Shown here: positions 1-11,611 of the stretch, piece by piece
How the letters are laid out: every line of letters starts with the position of its first letter
How positions within the stretch are numbered: the stretch's first letter is position 1
Assembly: GCA_016946835.1 (NCBI GenBank)
Contig: JACVTC010000055.1
Coordinates: 952,501 to 988,500, forward strand
Direction of reading: 5' to 3'
From: Neocallimastix lanati (nom. inval.)
Taxonomy: Eukaryota; Neocallimastigomycota; Neocallimastigomycetes; Neocallimastigales; Neocallimastigaceae
DNA length: 36,000 nucleotides
The notes under the pieces: model-generated
The model's database searches: none
What the model saw: the letters and a program-made list of their open reading frames with translations, nothing else
Told to the model about the DNA's origin: nothing
Made by a program: the position numbers and the translations under genes

Positions 1-472
1 TTTTTATAGTAATACATGATATTTCATTTAATAGTATACGTAATGATGATAGGTGTTTCCATTTCATTTTTTAAAAAAAAAATTTTATCTTACTTCCATT
101 GCAAGCAAAGAGTTCCTTACCTAAACCTACTATCTAATGAATTCCCTATTAATTGAGGCGTACGACCACAAGGTTATCCACTAATCTCCTAGAATCATTT
201 TAACTTGTTTTATAAATGAATATTTTAGATAATTTTGATAAAATATGGGGTGAATATTGGAAATAAAAAAAAAAAAAAAAAAAATGATGTGGTGTTCTCT
301 TTACAAAACGATATAATGCGAATTGCACCAACTGATACTAAAATGAAGGCTCTCCTTCATCCTATATTTAATTGGATAAAAATAATAAAAAGATAAATAA
401 AAAAGAAGTTTATTGTGCAACATTTAATTATTTGTCATTTAGATTTTTATAAAAAAAATTTTTTTCTAAAAA

Positions 473-513
<41 letters not shown>

Positions 514-587
514 ATTATTATTAATTATTTATTATTATTTATTATTATTATAAAATAAACTTTGTTATATAGAGAGAGAGAGAAAAA

Positions 588-630
<43 letters not shown>

Positions 631-903
631 AAATACTTCTTTTACTTCTGACCTACAAATAAAATAATTTTTTATTATGGCCATTTCATTATGATCATAT
701 TTTATAAAATAGTAATAATCAAAACTACCTTTTTATTTTTAATGTTATTTTTTTATTTTTTTAATTTTTTTAATTTTTTTATTTTTTTAATTTTTTTAAT
801 TTTTTTATTTTTTTTTTATTTTTTTTTATTTCTTAATTTTTAATAATTTTTTTATTTCCTTTTTTTTTTTTTTTTTTTAATAGTTAAATAGTAAATTTAT
901 TTA

Positions 904-960
<57 letters not shown>

Positions 961-1392
961 ATGAAAAATTTCATTTTATTATAAAGAAGAAAAATTTTAA
1001 CTTTTATTTTTATTAAAATTATTTTTATTAATTAAAAAAAAATTTTTTTTTTTAATAATTTTTTTTTTTTTTTTTCTGTTTGTTTTTAATATTATTATTC
1101 TTTCTTTTTAACTATAATTCTTTCTTTCTTTTCTTTCTTTTTTTTTTTTTTTTTGTTTTTTTTTTTTTGTTTTTTTTTTTTTGTTTTTTTATTTTATTTA
1201 ATATTATTATTACTTTTTTTTTTTAAAAAAAAAAAAAATAAAATAAAAAAAAAAAAAAAATACATACTACTTATATAAAAATAAAGAAAATAAAAAAATT
1301 ATCTAAAAAATTAATTTTTTTTTTTTACAACCCTTTTTTTTTTTTGGTTTGTTTTTCATATTTATCTATATTAAATTATAATAAAATTTAAA

Positions 1393-1432
<40 letters not shown>

Positions 1433-1844
1433 GATTTATTATTATTATTTATTATTATTATTATTTTATTTTATTTAAAAGTTTATTTATTATTAAAATT
1501 ATCTTTAAATATAATAAAAAAAAAATAAAAATAATAAAATAAATAAATAATAAATTTTATATTTCAAACTTAAAAATTATGTAATACTGTATTTATTATT
1601 ATTTGTATTTTTTTTTTTTTTTTTTTTTAGAATTAAAACTTAATATATATATTTTTTTTATTTAATTTTATATATGGAGTATATAGTTATTAAAGTAAAA
1701 TAAAATAAAAATAAAATGAAATAAATTAATGATAAAATTATTATTACTATTATTATTATTATTTTAATTTTTCATTTACTTATTTTATTTTAATTTTATT
1801 TTATTTTTTCAATTTATTTATTTACTCTTTTTTTTTATTTTTTT
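1..1844. other. AT-rich intergenic region downstream of the kelch gene
   Basis: No intact gene is visible. The stretch is mainly homopolymer and dinucleotide DNA: T-tract 592-629, T-then-A tract around 905-958 with about 42 consecutive A, (TA)n tracts near 490-510 and 1410-1430, and a short AG repeat near 571-583. The first 400 bases are less repetitive and hold a small broken coding remnant, listed separately. The region lies 3' of the minus-strand kelch gene, so its terminator should fall around 1700-1840, but no single site can be defined in this base composition. Confidence 0.7.
216..396 (+). pseudogene. short broken coding remnant, family not recognised
   Basis: Two adjacent stretches read like protein although they are in different frames. 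Bases 216-266 give a 16-residue peptide beginning MNILDNFDKIWGEYWK and ending at a stop. After an A-tract at 261-284 a second frame (283-396) runs through NDVVFSLQNDIMRIAP and later ALLHPIFNWIKIIKR before a stop. The amino-acid mix is richer (W, P, M, R, D) than the surrounding translated AT repeats. The A-tract looks like the site of a length-change frameshift. It could be the end of a mobile-element ORF running off the window edge. No family is assigned, and chance is possible. Confidence 0.3.
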
Positions 1845-3323
1845 TTAATCACATATTCCACCAATTTCAAATTTAGTAATTTGTGGAAGGTATGCAGAAG
1901 AACTTAAATCTAAGACATACATATCGCTGAATACTTTATGTCCATCATAGCCACCATATAAAAAGATACGACTATCAGATAATACAGCAGAATGATAACC
2001 TCTACTGGAAGGTCTTTCACCATAGACCTTTCGCACTTCCCAGCGAAGTGTAACTAAATTTAATAAAATTAAAGAATGGGAATAACGATTACCATCATGT
2101 CCACCAATAATAAAAAGATAGCTACCTACTTGGGTAGCTGTATGACTAAGTCTTGGAATAGGTCTATCTGTATTTACTCTAGTCCAATGATTTTTATCTA
2201 AATCTAAAATAAATAATTCACTGAAACATTCATGACCATCTGATCCACCAAATACAACAACCTTATTTCCAGTATCATTTTGAATTAAATTACTTGTATG
2301 ATAACCTCTTGGACTTGGGGCCTTACCAGTAGTAGTAATTTTTGTCCAAACAAATCTAATATTTGGATTAGAGGTAATACCATCTTCATTATTATGAATC
2401 ATGTGATTTCTATTATTAAGAGAGTTATTTTGATATATATTTTTAGACATATTACCATCATAATAATAATTTTCTTTTGGATCACTAAAACTACTACTAT
2501 CAATAGAATTATCTATACTATTATTGATACTACTCATATCAGCATAACCATTATTTGCTTTTACACCTAATGTAGTCATTTTTGAAGCTGGACTATTATT
2601 AACAGAATTTGGATTAGAATTAGCAGGTATTTCTTCCTTTGTTAAAACATAGATATCATTCAAGGCACAATTACCATCACCACCAGCAAAGATATATAAT
2701 AAACCTTTGTAAGCCCATGAAGTATGAGCTCTTCTTGGATTTGGTATTTGTCCACGAACTTCTGGTTTTTCCCAGCAAAGGGTTTTAGTATTTAAAAGAT
2801 AGAGCGTGTTGAAATAGGTTGGTCCATTACCACCACCAAAGACATAGATATAGTCACCAATTAGATTAGCTGAATGAGCACGGCATGGTCTTGGAGGTGG
2901 GACCATACCTTTAGTTTTATGTAACGTCCACCAATAAGTTTCAGTATCAAATATATATAAATCATTGTAACAAGTCTCAGTATCACTACCACCAAAAATG
3001 AAAATTTTTTCATCTACTAAAGTCATTGTATGACCTCTTAATGCCTTTGGCTTATTTTTACCGACAGTATTAATTTTTGTCCAATGCATAAGAGAAATGG
3101 AAGGCTTTTGACGATACTCTTGGTCTCTTTCTTTTTGAGTATGATGATGGTGTTTAGAATCACCTCTAGTTTTCGAAGAAGGTGAACTTATTGATTCAGT
3201 ACGTCTTCTAATTGATTTTGCTGGAACTTGTCTTTTCTCAGAAAAGACTGGTGATCCTTTTGAAACACTTCCATTACCACCAGTTCTAGAAAATGTTTGA
3301 TGTGGTGATTGTGAAGAAATCAT
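1845..3323 (-). CDS. kelch-repeat beta-propeller protein
   Basis: Single-exon 492-aa protein. Six kelch motifs are visible at about residues 97-133, 148-185, 199-228, 339-380, 391-429 and 441-478, each with the hydrophobic strand, the Gly-Gly pair (IFIFGGSD, IYVFGGGN, LYIFAGGD, VVVFGGSD, LFIIGGHD, IFLYGGYD) and usually the downstream Tyr/Trp pair. Six repeats imply a closed propeller, normally a protein-interaction platform. The propeller is interrupted between blades 3 and 4 by an Asn/Ser-rich insert (about 231-324). The N-terminal 75 residues are basic, Ser-rich, contain four consecutive His, and look disordered. No BTB, F-box, signal peptide or membrane segment is seen, so a cytoplasmic adaptor is inferred, related in general form to fungal kelch proteins of polarity or Ras pathways. 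The start is firm: an in-frame TAA lies two codons upstream. The partner is unknown. Confidence 0.9.
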   Translation of the reverse strand: MISSQSPHQTFSRTGGNGSVSKGSPVFSEKRQVPAKSIRRRTESISSPSSKTRGDSKHHHHTQKERDQEYRQKPSISLMHWTKINTVGKNKPKALRGHTMTLVDEKIFIFGGSDTETCYNDLYIFDTETYWWTLHKTKGMVPPPRPCRAHSANLIGDYIYVFGGGNGPTYFNTLYLLNTKTLCWEKPEVRGQIPNPRRAHTSWAYKGLLYIFAGGDGNCALNDIYVLTKEEIPANSNPNSVNNSPASKMTTLGVKANNGYADMSSINNSIDNSIDSSSFSDPKENYYYDGNMSKNIYQNNSLNNRNHMIHNNEDGITSNPNIRFVWTKITTTGKAPSPRGYHTSNLIQNDTGNKVVVFGGSDGHECFSELFILDLDKNHWTRVNTDRPIPRLSHTATQVGSYLFIIGGHDGNRYSHSLILLNLVTLRWEVRKVYGERPSSRGYHSAVLSDSRIFLYGGYDGHKVFSDMYVLDLSSSAYLPQITKFEIGGICD

Positions 3324-5016
3324 TTTTTATGTAATAAATATTTTTATGTATATATTATAATTTTATATATATATTTTATATTCTATTTTTTTTTTTTTTT
3401 TTGTATATTGAATTAGAATTTATTTTATTTTATAAAAAAGGATAGAATATTAGTATTTTAAAATATTTTTTTTTTCAAGAATTAATCTTTATTTTTTTTT
3501 AATTAATATTTACTTCTAAAACACTTAATTTAGATTTAGTAATATAAATTAAAAACATCTATATAATTATTATACAAAGTTACCTTTATAAATAATAAGA
3601 AAAAATACTACTAACGCTGTATATATTTTTAATATATCTGTTTATTTTTATTATTAATAATAATATTTAGAACATTTAAAATTAATTATTAATTTTTTTG
3701 AAAAAAGTATTTATTTGTTTATAATTAATAATGAATAACAATGAACAAACATATGCTATTCTTTATAAATATAATTATTTACTACTAATTTAAAATTTCA
3801 ATGATTTATAAATGTTATACTTTATAAATTTATATAAATTTTAATTAATAATATATTATGTTATAATAATAAATTACTTTTATTCTATTATTTAAATATG
3901 TATAAAATAAATAATTGATTGTTTTTTATATTATAGTATGTTTTCTGTTTTATTCTCTTTTTTTTAAAAAAAAAAATAAAAAAAAAATAAAGTAAAATAA
4001 AATAAAATAAAAACTTTCAATATATACCTTTTACTTATTATAATTCTAAAATAAAAATAGTTTATTTTTTATTTTTTACTTTTACTTATTGTTATATTAA
4101 TTTTCTTTATTTTTTATTATATTTTCTTTTTTGATAATATATATATTAAAACTTTTTTGGTATCGTATATATATATTTTTTATATAAATCTATTATATTT
4201 TATTTGTTATAATGCTTTTTTCTTATATACTACTATACTTTGATTTTAGATTTCTATTTAAAAATTTAATTACTTTTTTTCTTTTTTTTTCTTTTTATTA
4301 TTTAATATTTTATTATTTTCTTTACCATATATTTATATGTATACTGTGATTCATTTATTTTGTTTTTATTTTCTTTCTTTTTCAGATTTTTCTCCTTTGA
4401 TTTTTATTTAATTTCTTAAAAAAAAAAATATTTAAATAAGTGCTCAACGTTGTTGATTTTTAAAATTTAATTTATAAACTATTTATAATACAAATTAATA
4501 TTTAGTTTTTATTATTATTGTTACGATTACTAATTACACAATGACTTTATACGACTGAAAAAACAAAATTAATATTAAATAAAGACAAAAAAAAGGATAA
4601 CACTTCAAGTAATGAACAAAAAATAAATATTAAACCAATATATTGATATTAAATTTTTTTCATTGAAAAAAAAAAAGATTAACAAAAAAAAAAAAAAAAA
4701 AGGAGATTAAAATAAATGAATAAAAATAAAAAATTATTATTATTATTATTATTTTATTATCCTTTTTTTTTTTTTTTAATTAATTGAAATTATCTTTTTT
4801 TTTTATTTATTTAATTGAATTGACTATTAACTAATTTACTTCCTTTATAGATTTAAAATAATATTTAAAAAAAAAAAAAAAAAAGTGTTCTATCAAATAA
4901 AGAAAATTCTTAATTGAATAGAAAAATAAAAATAGAAAGAAAAATAAATAAAAAAAAATAAAAAAAAAAAAAAAGTAAAATAAATATTTTTTTTTTTTTT
5001 TGAATAAAAATTTTTT
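3324..5016. other. AT-rich intergenic region upstream of the kelch gene
   Basis: No coding stretch with believable composition was found in any frame. The sequence is mixed AT DNA with T-tracts just upstream of the kelch ATG (3386-3402) and A-tracts near 4682-4700 and 4866-4884. The kelch promoter must lie here, but no discrete element can be defined. Confidence 0.6.
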
Positions 5017-5340
5017 TTAAAATAATAAATAATAAATAAATAATAAATAAATAATAAATAATAAATAATAAATAATAAATAATAAATAATAAATAAATAA
5101 TAAATAATTGAATAATAAATAATAAATAATAAATAAATAAATAATAAATAATAAATAATAAATAATAAATAATAAATAATAAATAATAAATAATAAATAA
5201 TAAATAATAATAGAATAATAAATAATAATAGAATAATAAATAATTGAATAATAAATAATAAATAATAAATAATAAATAATAGATAATAGATAATATATAA
5301 TAAATAATAAATAATAAATAATTGAATAATTAAGTAAGTA
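5017..5340. repeat. TTA-type satellite array, A-rich on plus strand
   Basis: Nearly pure array of AATAAT/AAATAATA units with occasional ATTGAATAATA variants (for example near 5105, 5243, 5322) and a TAATAGATAATAGATAATAT variant at 5275-5297. Open frames across it encode only I/Y/L/F runs and are repeat artefacts. It is the outer part of the left arm of the inverted repeat whose unique part is 5330-5486. Confidence 0.9.
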
Positions 5341-5486
5341 AATAAATAAAAACAAATTTCATAATGTAAAAAAATATCAAAAAAAAAAAAAAAACGGAAA
5401 TGAATAAAAAAGAAATATATTTTTATATATTAGATTATATATTAGTTTGTAATATATTTTTATATATAAAATAAAATCTTAATATT
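5330..5486. repeat. left arm of long inverted repeat
   Basis: The reverse complement of this non-satellite segment recurs at 7701-7850. The match is close to exact over about 150 bases. The only differences seen are the length and composition of a T-tract next to TTTCCGTTT, one base beside ATATTTTTTT, and a 4-base ACTT repeat unit. It includes the shared landmark CATTATGAAATTTG (reverse complement near 5355-5368). The arms lie 2.2 kb apart and each is bordered outside by TTA satellite in the mirrored orientation. Confidence 0.85.
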
Positions 5487-7335
5487 AATAAATTAATTAA
5501 ATTTGATATTACTAATATATTATTTTATAGTACAAAACTTATATATTAGTAAATAAGCAATATAATTTATATATTACGGTATAATATTACATATATTAAT
5601 ATATATAAAATTACTAATATCAAACATTATTTTATATATTCATTATATTGCTGCTGCAATAGCAATATATTAAATTTCAATATAAATATTAGAAACCATC
5701 ACATTTATTAAAACTAATTAAAATATATTTATTATATATTTGCAATAATACTTTAAATATGTAAATCTGTCAATAATTTAAATATTATTATAATATATTA
5801 CAATATTAGTTTAATATATATTAATTTTTTTATTTAGCTTTTTATATATTAAATAGTATGGAATTATATACACAATATACTATTAATTAACTTTATTTAT
5901 ATATAATTTTTATTTTCAATATTTTTTTTATATACAAATAAGTAAAAATTTGTAATATGATATAAATGGAAATTGTTAAATTAAATTCCATTAATAGTAA
6001 CTTTAAAATTATACGTTTTATATTTTAAGGATTAGAAATATATTAAAATTAATATTAATATATTTAAAATTGTATTGTGTAACAACAAACAAAAATATTA
6101 AAAGCATTATTTATTTATTCATTTATTTATTTATTATTTATTATTTATTTATTTATTATTTATTTATTTATTATTTATTTATTTATTATTTATTTATTTA
6201 TTTATTATTTATTATTAATTATGATTTATTTAATTAATTAATTATTTATTTATTTATTATGATTTATTATGATTTATTTAATTATTTTATGTAACAGAAA
6301 TTTATAAAAAAGTTATGAAAATATATATATATAGACCATAATGAATTTATCTAAAAAATAAAAGTGGCCTTTTTAAAAAAAAAATTTTTTTAAATATATA
6401 TATGTATAATTTATTTATTTAAAAATACTTAAACCATCAATTATTAGTTATGTTTAATAATAATTAAAGAAATATAGTAATAAAAAAAAATAATAATAAT
6501 TCAAATGAAAAATATTAATATTATTATGAATAATATTAATATTTTTTCATTTAAATCAGGATATGTATATATATATATATATTTAAATCAGGAATGATTT
6601 TTTGTCATGTCACAATGACATATAGTTACATATTAAATGAAGATTAGATAGAAATAAAATAAAATAAAATAAAATAAAAACTAAAAATTATAATTCATTG
6701 ACTTTAAATCATGGGTATTACAACAGAATCCTTTAAGAATATTTAATATTTTCAAAAAATAAAAAAAAAAAAGATCAACATGAAATTTCATAATATAAAA
6801 GTAATCTCCTTTAAAAAAAAATAAAAAAATAAAGGTTTTTAATTAGATTCATTAATAAAAATTAACGAATTATTTTATGTGACAGCAAAAATAATAATAT
6901 AAAGGATAAAAAAAAAAAAAAAAGCATATTAAATATATTAAAATAAAAATAAAAATGTATATAAATTTATTTAGTGAATAATTATTAAGAAAAAATAAAA
7001 AAAAAAAAATAACAATTAAAATTAAATATATTAATGGGTTAATAAAGCTTATAAAGAATACTTAAAAGTTACACTGTCACTTTATAAATTCATTTAATAA
7101 TTAATAATCAATAATCAATAATCAATAATCAATAATTAATAATTAATAAAACTAAAAGGGGATTTTACTAATTAAATCTTAAAATAAATTAAAATAATAA
7201 TAAATACAATAATAATAATAATATTATTATTATTATTAGTATTATTAAATATTAAACATGAATATTTTTTTTTTTTAATTATAATATTAAAAATTAAAAA
7301 TAATAAATCTCAATATATTCAATATAATTTATTTA
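5487..7335. other. interior between inverted-repeat arms, no gene seen
   Basis: This region is non-coding by inspection. The 5490-5830 part is dense in TATATTAGTA/ACTAATATA-type words in both orientations and contains a small palindrome, ATATTGCT at 5645-5652 with AGCAATAT at 5661-5668. A TTTATTTATTATT block lies at 6113-6260, ATGTCA-CAA-TGACAT near 6607-6621, and an AATAATC tandem near 7096-7140. No transposase-like reading frame was found, so if the inverted repeat bounds a mobile element it is non-autonomous. Confidence 0.5.
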
Positions 7336-7359
7336 TTGGTTTATTATATAATATATATA

Positions 7360-7700
7360 TTATTTATTATTATTTATTATTTAATATTTATTATTTATTA
7401 TTTATTATTTATTATTTATTATTTATTATTTATTATTTATTATTCAATTATTTATTTATTTATTATTTATTATTTATTATTTATTATTTATTTATTTATT
7501 ATTTATTTATTTATTATTTATTTATTTATTATTTATTATTTATTATTTATTATTTATTATTTATTATTTATTATTTATTATTTATTATTCAATTATTTAT
7601 TATTCAATTATTTATTATTTATTATTTATTATTTATTTATTATTTATTATTATTATTTATTATTCAATTATTTATTATTTATTATTATTTATTATTATTT
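7360..7700. repeat. TTA-type satellite array, T-rich on plus strand
   Basis: Array of TTATTATTTATTA units with TTCAATTATTTA variants (7442, 7588, 7600, 7662). It abuts the inner edge of the right inverted-repeat arm at 7701. Orientation is opposite to the array at 5017-5340. The open frames across it are artefacts of the repeat. Confidence 0.9.
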
Positions 7701-7850
7701 AATATTAAGATTTTATTTTATATATAAAAATATATTACAAACTAATATATAATCTAATATATAAAAATATATTTCTTTTTTATTCATTTCCGTTTGTTTT
7801 TTTAATATTTTTTTACATTATGAAATTTGTTTTTATTTATTTACTTAATT
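7701..7850. repeat. right arm of long inverted repeat
   Basis: Reverse complement of 5330-5486, starting at AATATTAAGATTTTA and running through TTTCCGTTTG and CATTATGAAATTTG into TTACTTAATT. It passes directly into TTA satellite on the outer side, mirroring the left arm. Confidence 0.85.
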
Positions 7851-8523
7851 ATTTATTATTTATTATTTATTATTTATTATCTATTATCTATTATCTATTA
7901 TTTATTATTCAATTATTTATTATTTATTATTATTTATTATTTATTATTTATTATTTATTATTTATTATTATTTATTATTTATTATTTTATAATTTGTTAT
8001 TCAATTATTTATTATTTATTATTTATTATTTATTATTTATTATTCAATTATTTACTATTTATTATTTATCATTTATTAATTTATTTATTTATTTATTATT
8101 TATTTATTTATTATTTATTTATTTATTATTTATTTATTTATTATTTATTTATTATTTATTATTTAAATATTTAAATATTTATTAATTATTATTTATTATT
8201 CAATTATTTATTATTTATTATTCAATTATTTATTATTTATTATTCAATTATTTATTATTCAATTATTTTTTATTTATTATTTATTATTTATTATTTATTA
8301 TTTATTATTTATTATTTATTATTTATTTATTATTATTTATTATTTATTATTTATTATTTATTTATTTATTATTTATTATTTATTATTTATTATTTATTAT
8401 TTATTATTTATTATTTATTATTTATTTATTTATTATTTATTATTTATTTATTATTTATTATTTATTATTTATTATTTATTATATATTATTTATTATTTAT
8501 TATGTATTATTTATTATTTATTA
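7851..8523. repeat. TTA-type satellite array, T-rich on plus strand
   Basis: About 670 bases of TTATTATTTATT units with TTCAATTA variants and a TTATCTATTATCTA variant at 7876-7895. That variant is the mirror of the TAGATAATAGATAA variant in the left array, showing that the satellite shares ancestry with the left arm as well as the unique part. It ends in unique sequence near 8524. Confidence 0.9.
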
Positions 8524-9326
8524 ATAAATATACTTTGTATTTGTTTATTTATTATAAATTTATTTATAAAAATAATAATTGATAATTGATGACATGACTC
8601 TACTTGTATATAAGTAATTTTAGAATCATATTTTTCTCTACAATATTAATTTTTTCTTTAATGTAACTATATTAATGTAATAGTAATATATTTAATGTAA
8701 TATAATTATTTTAATTATCATAATGAAATTAGTAATTTCATATTACAAATAATAAAAAGTTAGGTTATTTATTAATAATAAATATGAAAGTAATACTATG
8801 AGAATAGTTAAAAAAGAAAATCTTCTTGCATCTTTTTTTTAGCTTTATATAAGTATATTGACGGACAATAGGTCTTGAAATATTTGAAAAGAATTAAGTG
8901 AAGATTGTTATAACTTTTAAAGAGTGTTAAAATATATATATTATAAAAATTTTTTCTACATAAATTAAACCTGTATCATAATATTAATTATATGATAAGT
9001 TATAATAATTAATATTATTAATGTAATTCTAACATAAATTAATTAAAGTATCAAAATAAACATATTAGAACAATTATGTAAAGTATTTCTATTGAAATAT
9101 GTTTAATTAAAATTTCTTTATATAAGTGTATAATTAAATATAAAGACCATAATATTAAATAACTTTGATTCGGTCTGAGATAGTTATAATGCAATTATAT
9201 CTCTAATTTATAAGTAGGTACCAAATATTATTCAAAAATATTGACATGATTATACTACACTGTTTATAAAATTAAGAAAAAAAATAATATTAAGATCTAT
9301 CTAGAAAGAAAGTTTTAATTCTTTCT

Positions 9327-9373
<47 letters not shown>

Positions 9374-9422
9374 CTATTTAGAGTATGACAGGTAATTTTT
9401 TAATTTTTATTTTTAAAAATCC

Positions 9423-9462
<40 letters not shown>

Positions 9463-9745
9463 TCTACATTATAACATTTATTTAAATACTTGAAAAGCAA
9501 CCAACATAACTTTTGATAATTAAATAATGTATTGATATGCCAAATATCATCATACCAACAATAATAACTGTTGGAACACTAATGGGAGATGGGTACCCAT
9601 TATGTGTATGCCTGTATTTATTTATTTATACATTAACTAATTAATGTATAAAAAATTATATATATATATATATTCTTATTTTATTATACTAGAATCAAAT
9701 ATATATAAAAAGAATTTATGACTTAAAAAAAAGTTTAAATAATAC
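8524..9745. other. intergenic region with long T-tracts and a less AT-rich island
   Basis: No gene was recognised. It contains T-tracts of about 45 (9329-9373) and 36 bases (9424-9459). At about 9569-9612 there is a less AT-rich patch beginning TGTTGGAACACTAATGGG and containing the 12-base palindrome ATGGGTACCCAT. A TGTTGGA start is typical of copia LTRs, so a solo LTR fragment is possible, but no matching end was found. Confidence 0.5.
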
Positions 9746-9922
9746 TATATCCTTTTACTTTCATAAATTCGTATACATAATATAATATTTTATATTATTA
9801 TAAATTTATTCTAAAATTTTAAGTAATTACTAAAACAATAAACAATAATAACTTTAGAAAAATTTATAATAATAATAATAAATTAGAATATATATATGAA
9901 TTAATGAAAGTAAAAGGATTAT
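9746..9922. repeat. 177-bp imperfect foldback
   Basis: The left arm starts at 9746 with CCTTTTACTTTCAT followed by AATTCGTATA. The right arm ends at 9922 with the reverse complement, ATGAAAGTAAAAGG preceded by GAATTA. Complementarity continues inward through AATTTATAATA-type sequence, giving arms of roughly 70 bases around a loop of about 25. It could be a hairpin MITE or a transcribed stem-loop. The AT-rich inner parts would pair by chance more easily than the outer 28 bases, which are specific. Confidence 0.6.
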
Positions 9923-11421
9923 CTTTTTTTTTTTTTTTTTTTTAAATTATAAATGGTTTTTATACTATATGATTCTAATATTTATATTAAAAATAAAAGC
10001 ATATTTTACGTATAAGACAGTATATATATATATATATGTATTGTTCAATATATAAATATCTGTTTTATATAAAGTTTTTTCTTCATTATTTAATTATAAT
10101 AAATATTATTGTTCGATCTAATAAATGTTAACAATTTAAATAAAAAAAAAAAGTGAAATAAAATATAAATATAGGACTACTAAATAGACAATATACAAAA
10201 TGATCAATTCAAGAAATAACTTGTAATATTCTGAATCTTTGTATAATAATTATTAAAAAAAAAAAATATTATTATAATCATATATATTTATATTAATATA
10301 TTGTTTTTCTTATTTCATTTTTTAATATTTAAAAATTTCCTTCATAAATACTTTATAGAATACGTTTCTATTGTTTTTATTAAAAATTAAATAATAAAAA
10401 TTATTATCAAAACTATAGATATCATTTATTTATCAATAATTATATAAAAAAAAAATAAATAAAAAAAAAAGATGTTATACTGGAAATAAATTAATTTTAT
10501 AAAAATTACTTTATTATTTTATTATATGAAGATAAATTGAATTAAAACAAAAAAAAATTAATTAATTAATTATTATTATCATCATCATTTTTGTATTAAA
10601 AAATTATAAAATTATATAATTATTTGAAAAATTTAAAAAAAAAATTATTTTTATTTGTAATTTTTGTGTGTAAAAAAAAAGAAAAAAAGAAAAAAAAATA
10701 AAATTGATAATAAAAAGATGTAATTTAGAAGAAATAATAGTTAATATTTGTAATTTATAATTATAATTGTGATATTAAAATCTTTTATAACTAAATAAAT
10801 ATTTTTATTAAATAATCATTATTTTATGATTATTTTAATATATATATTGTTGAAAAAAAGAAAGAAAAAAAAGTAAAAAAGATCATACAAGTCTTCCATC
10901 AATAAATAATAACTTTTTATCATTATTTAATAATAATCAATAATTATGTGTTAGAATTAATAAATAACAAAAGGAAGGAGATGAAATATTCACATTAACC
11001 TTTAAGCAGAGATAAAAAAATAATAAAAAAAAAAAAAAAAGAACTTTTTTTTTTTAAATTTAAAATTTAGTGGAAAACTAATAAATTTTATTGTTAATTT
11101 AAATTTTTTTTTTTTTTAATTAAAAATTAATTTAGGCTTTAATTAAAAAAAAATTTTTTTTTTTTTTTAATCTATATAATTATATTTATTTAGTATTTGG
11201 TTTATAAAAGTTTTATCAAAAGAGATATTATATAATTAACAATTAAAATTATAATCATATTAATTTAACGTAAATATTAATACTCTCTGTTATTATATGA
11301 TAAATATATCTATTATTATTGAATAAAAAAGTTAAAAAATCTTTAAATATATATTTCTATTTTTTTTTTCAATCTTTTTTTTAAATATTTTTTGAATAAT
11401 AATAATTATTATTTTAGCAAA
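9923..11421. other. AT-rich intergenic region upstream of TXNDC9-like gene
   Basis: No coding stretch was recognised. The last 80 bases are T-rich and end in ATTTTAG (11411-11417) five bases before the ATG at 11422, which resembles a 3' splice site. A 5'-UTR intron or an undetected tiny upstream exon is therefore possible. Confidence 0.5.
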
Positions 11422-11580
11422 ATGATAAAATCAGAGATGGAAAACGAAGCTACTGATGTTTACAAAGATGAAGATGATATTTTTGCTGAACTTGAAGCAG
11501 AAGATGATGAATTTGAATCTCAATTTAGAGAGCAACGTATGAAACAATTAAAGCAAGAGTAAATATCTGAAATTTTTAAC

Positions 11581-11611
<31 letters not shown>

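Noticed and set aside
2298-2570. 90-aa plus-strand frame
   Set aside because: Antisense shadow of the kelch gene's Asn-rich insert.
5017-5355. 112-aa open frame
   Set aside because: Translated TTA satellite (only I, Y, L, F, S), not a gene.
7336-8185. Three open frames of 115-138 aa
   Set aside because: Same satellite on the other strand. Long only because the repeat lacks stops in those frames.
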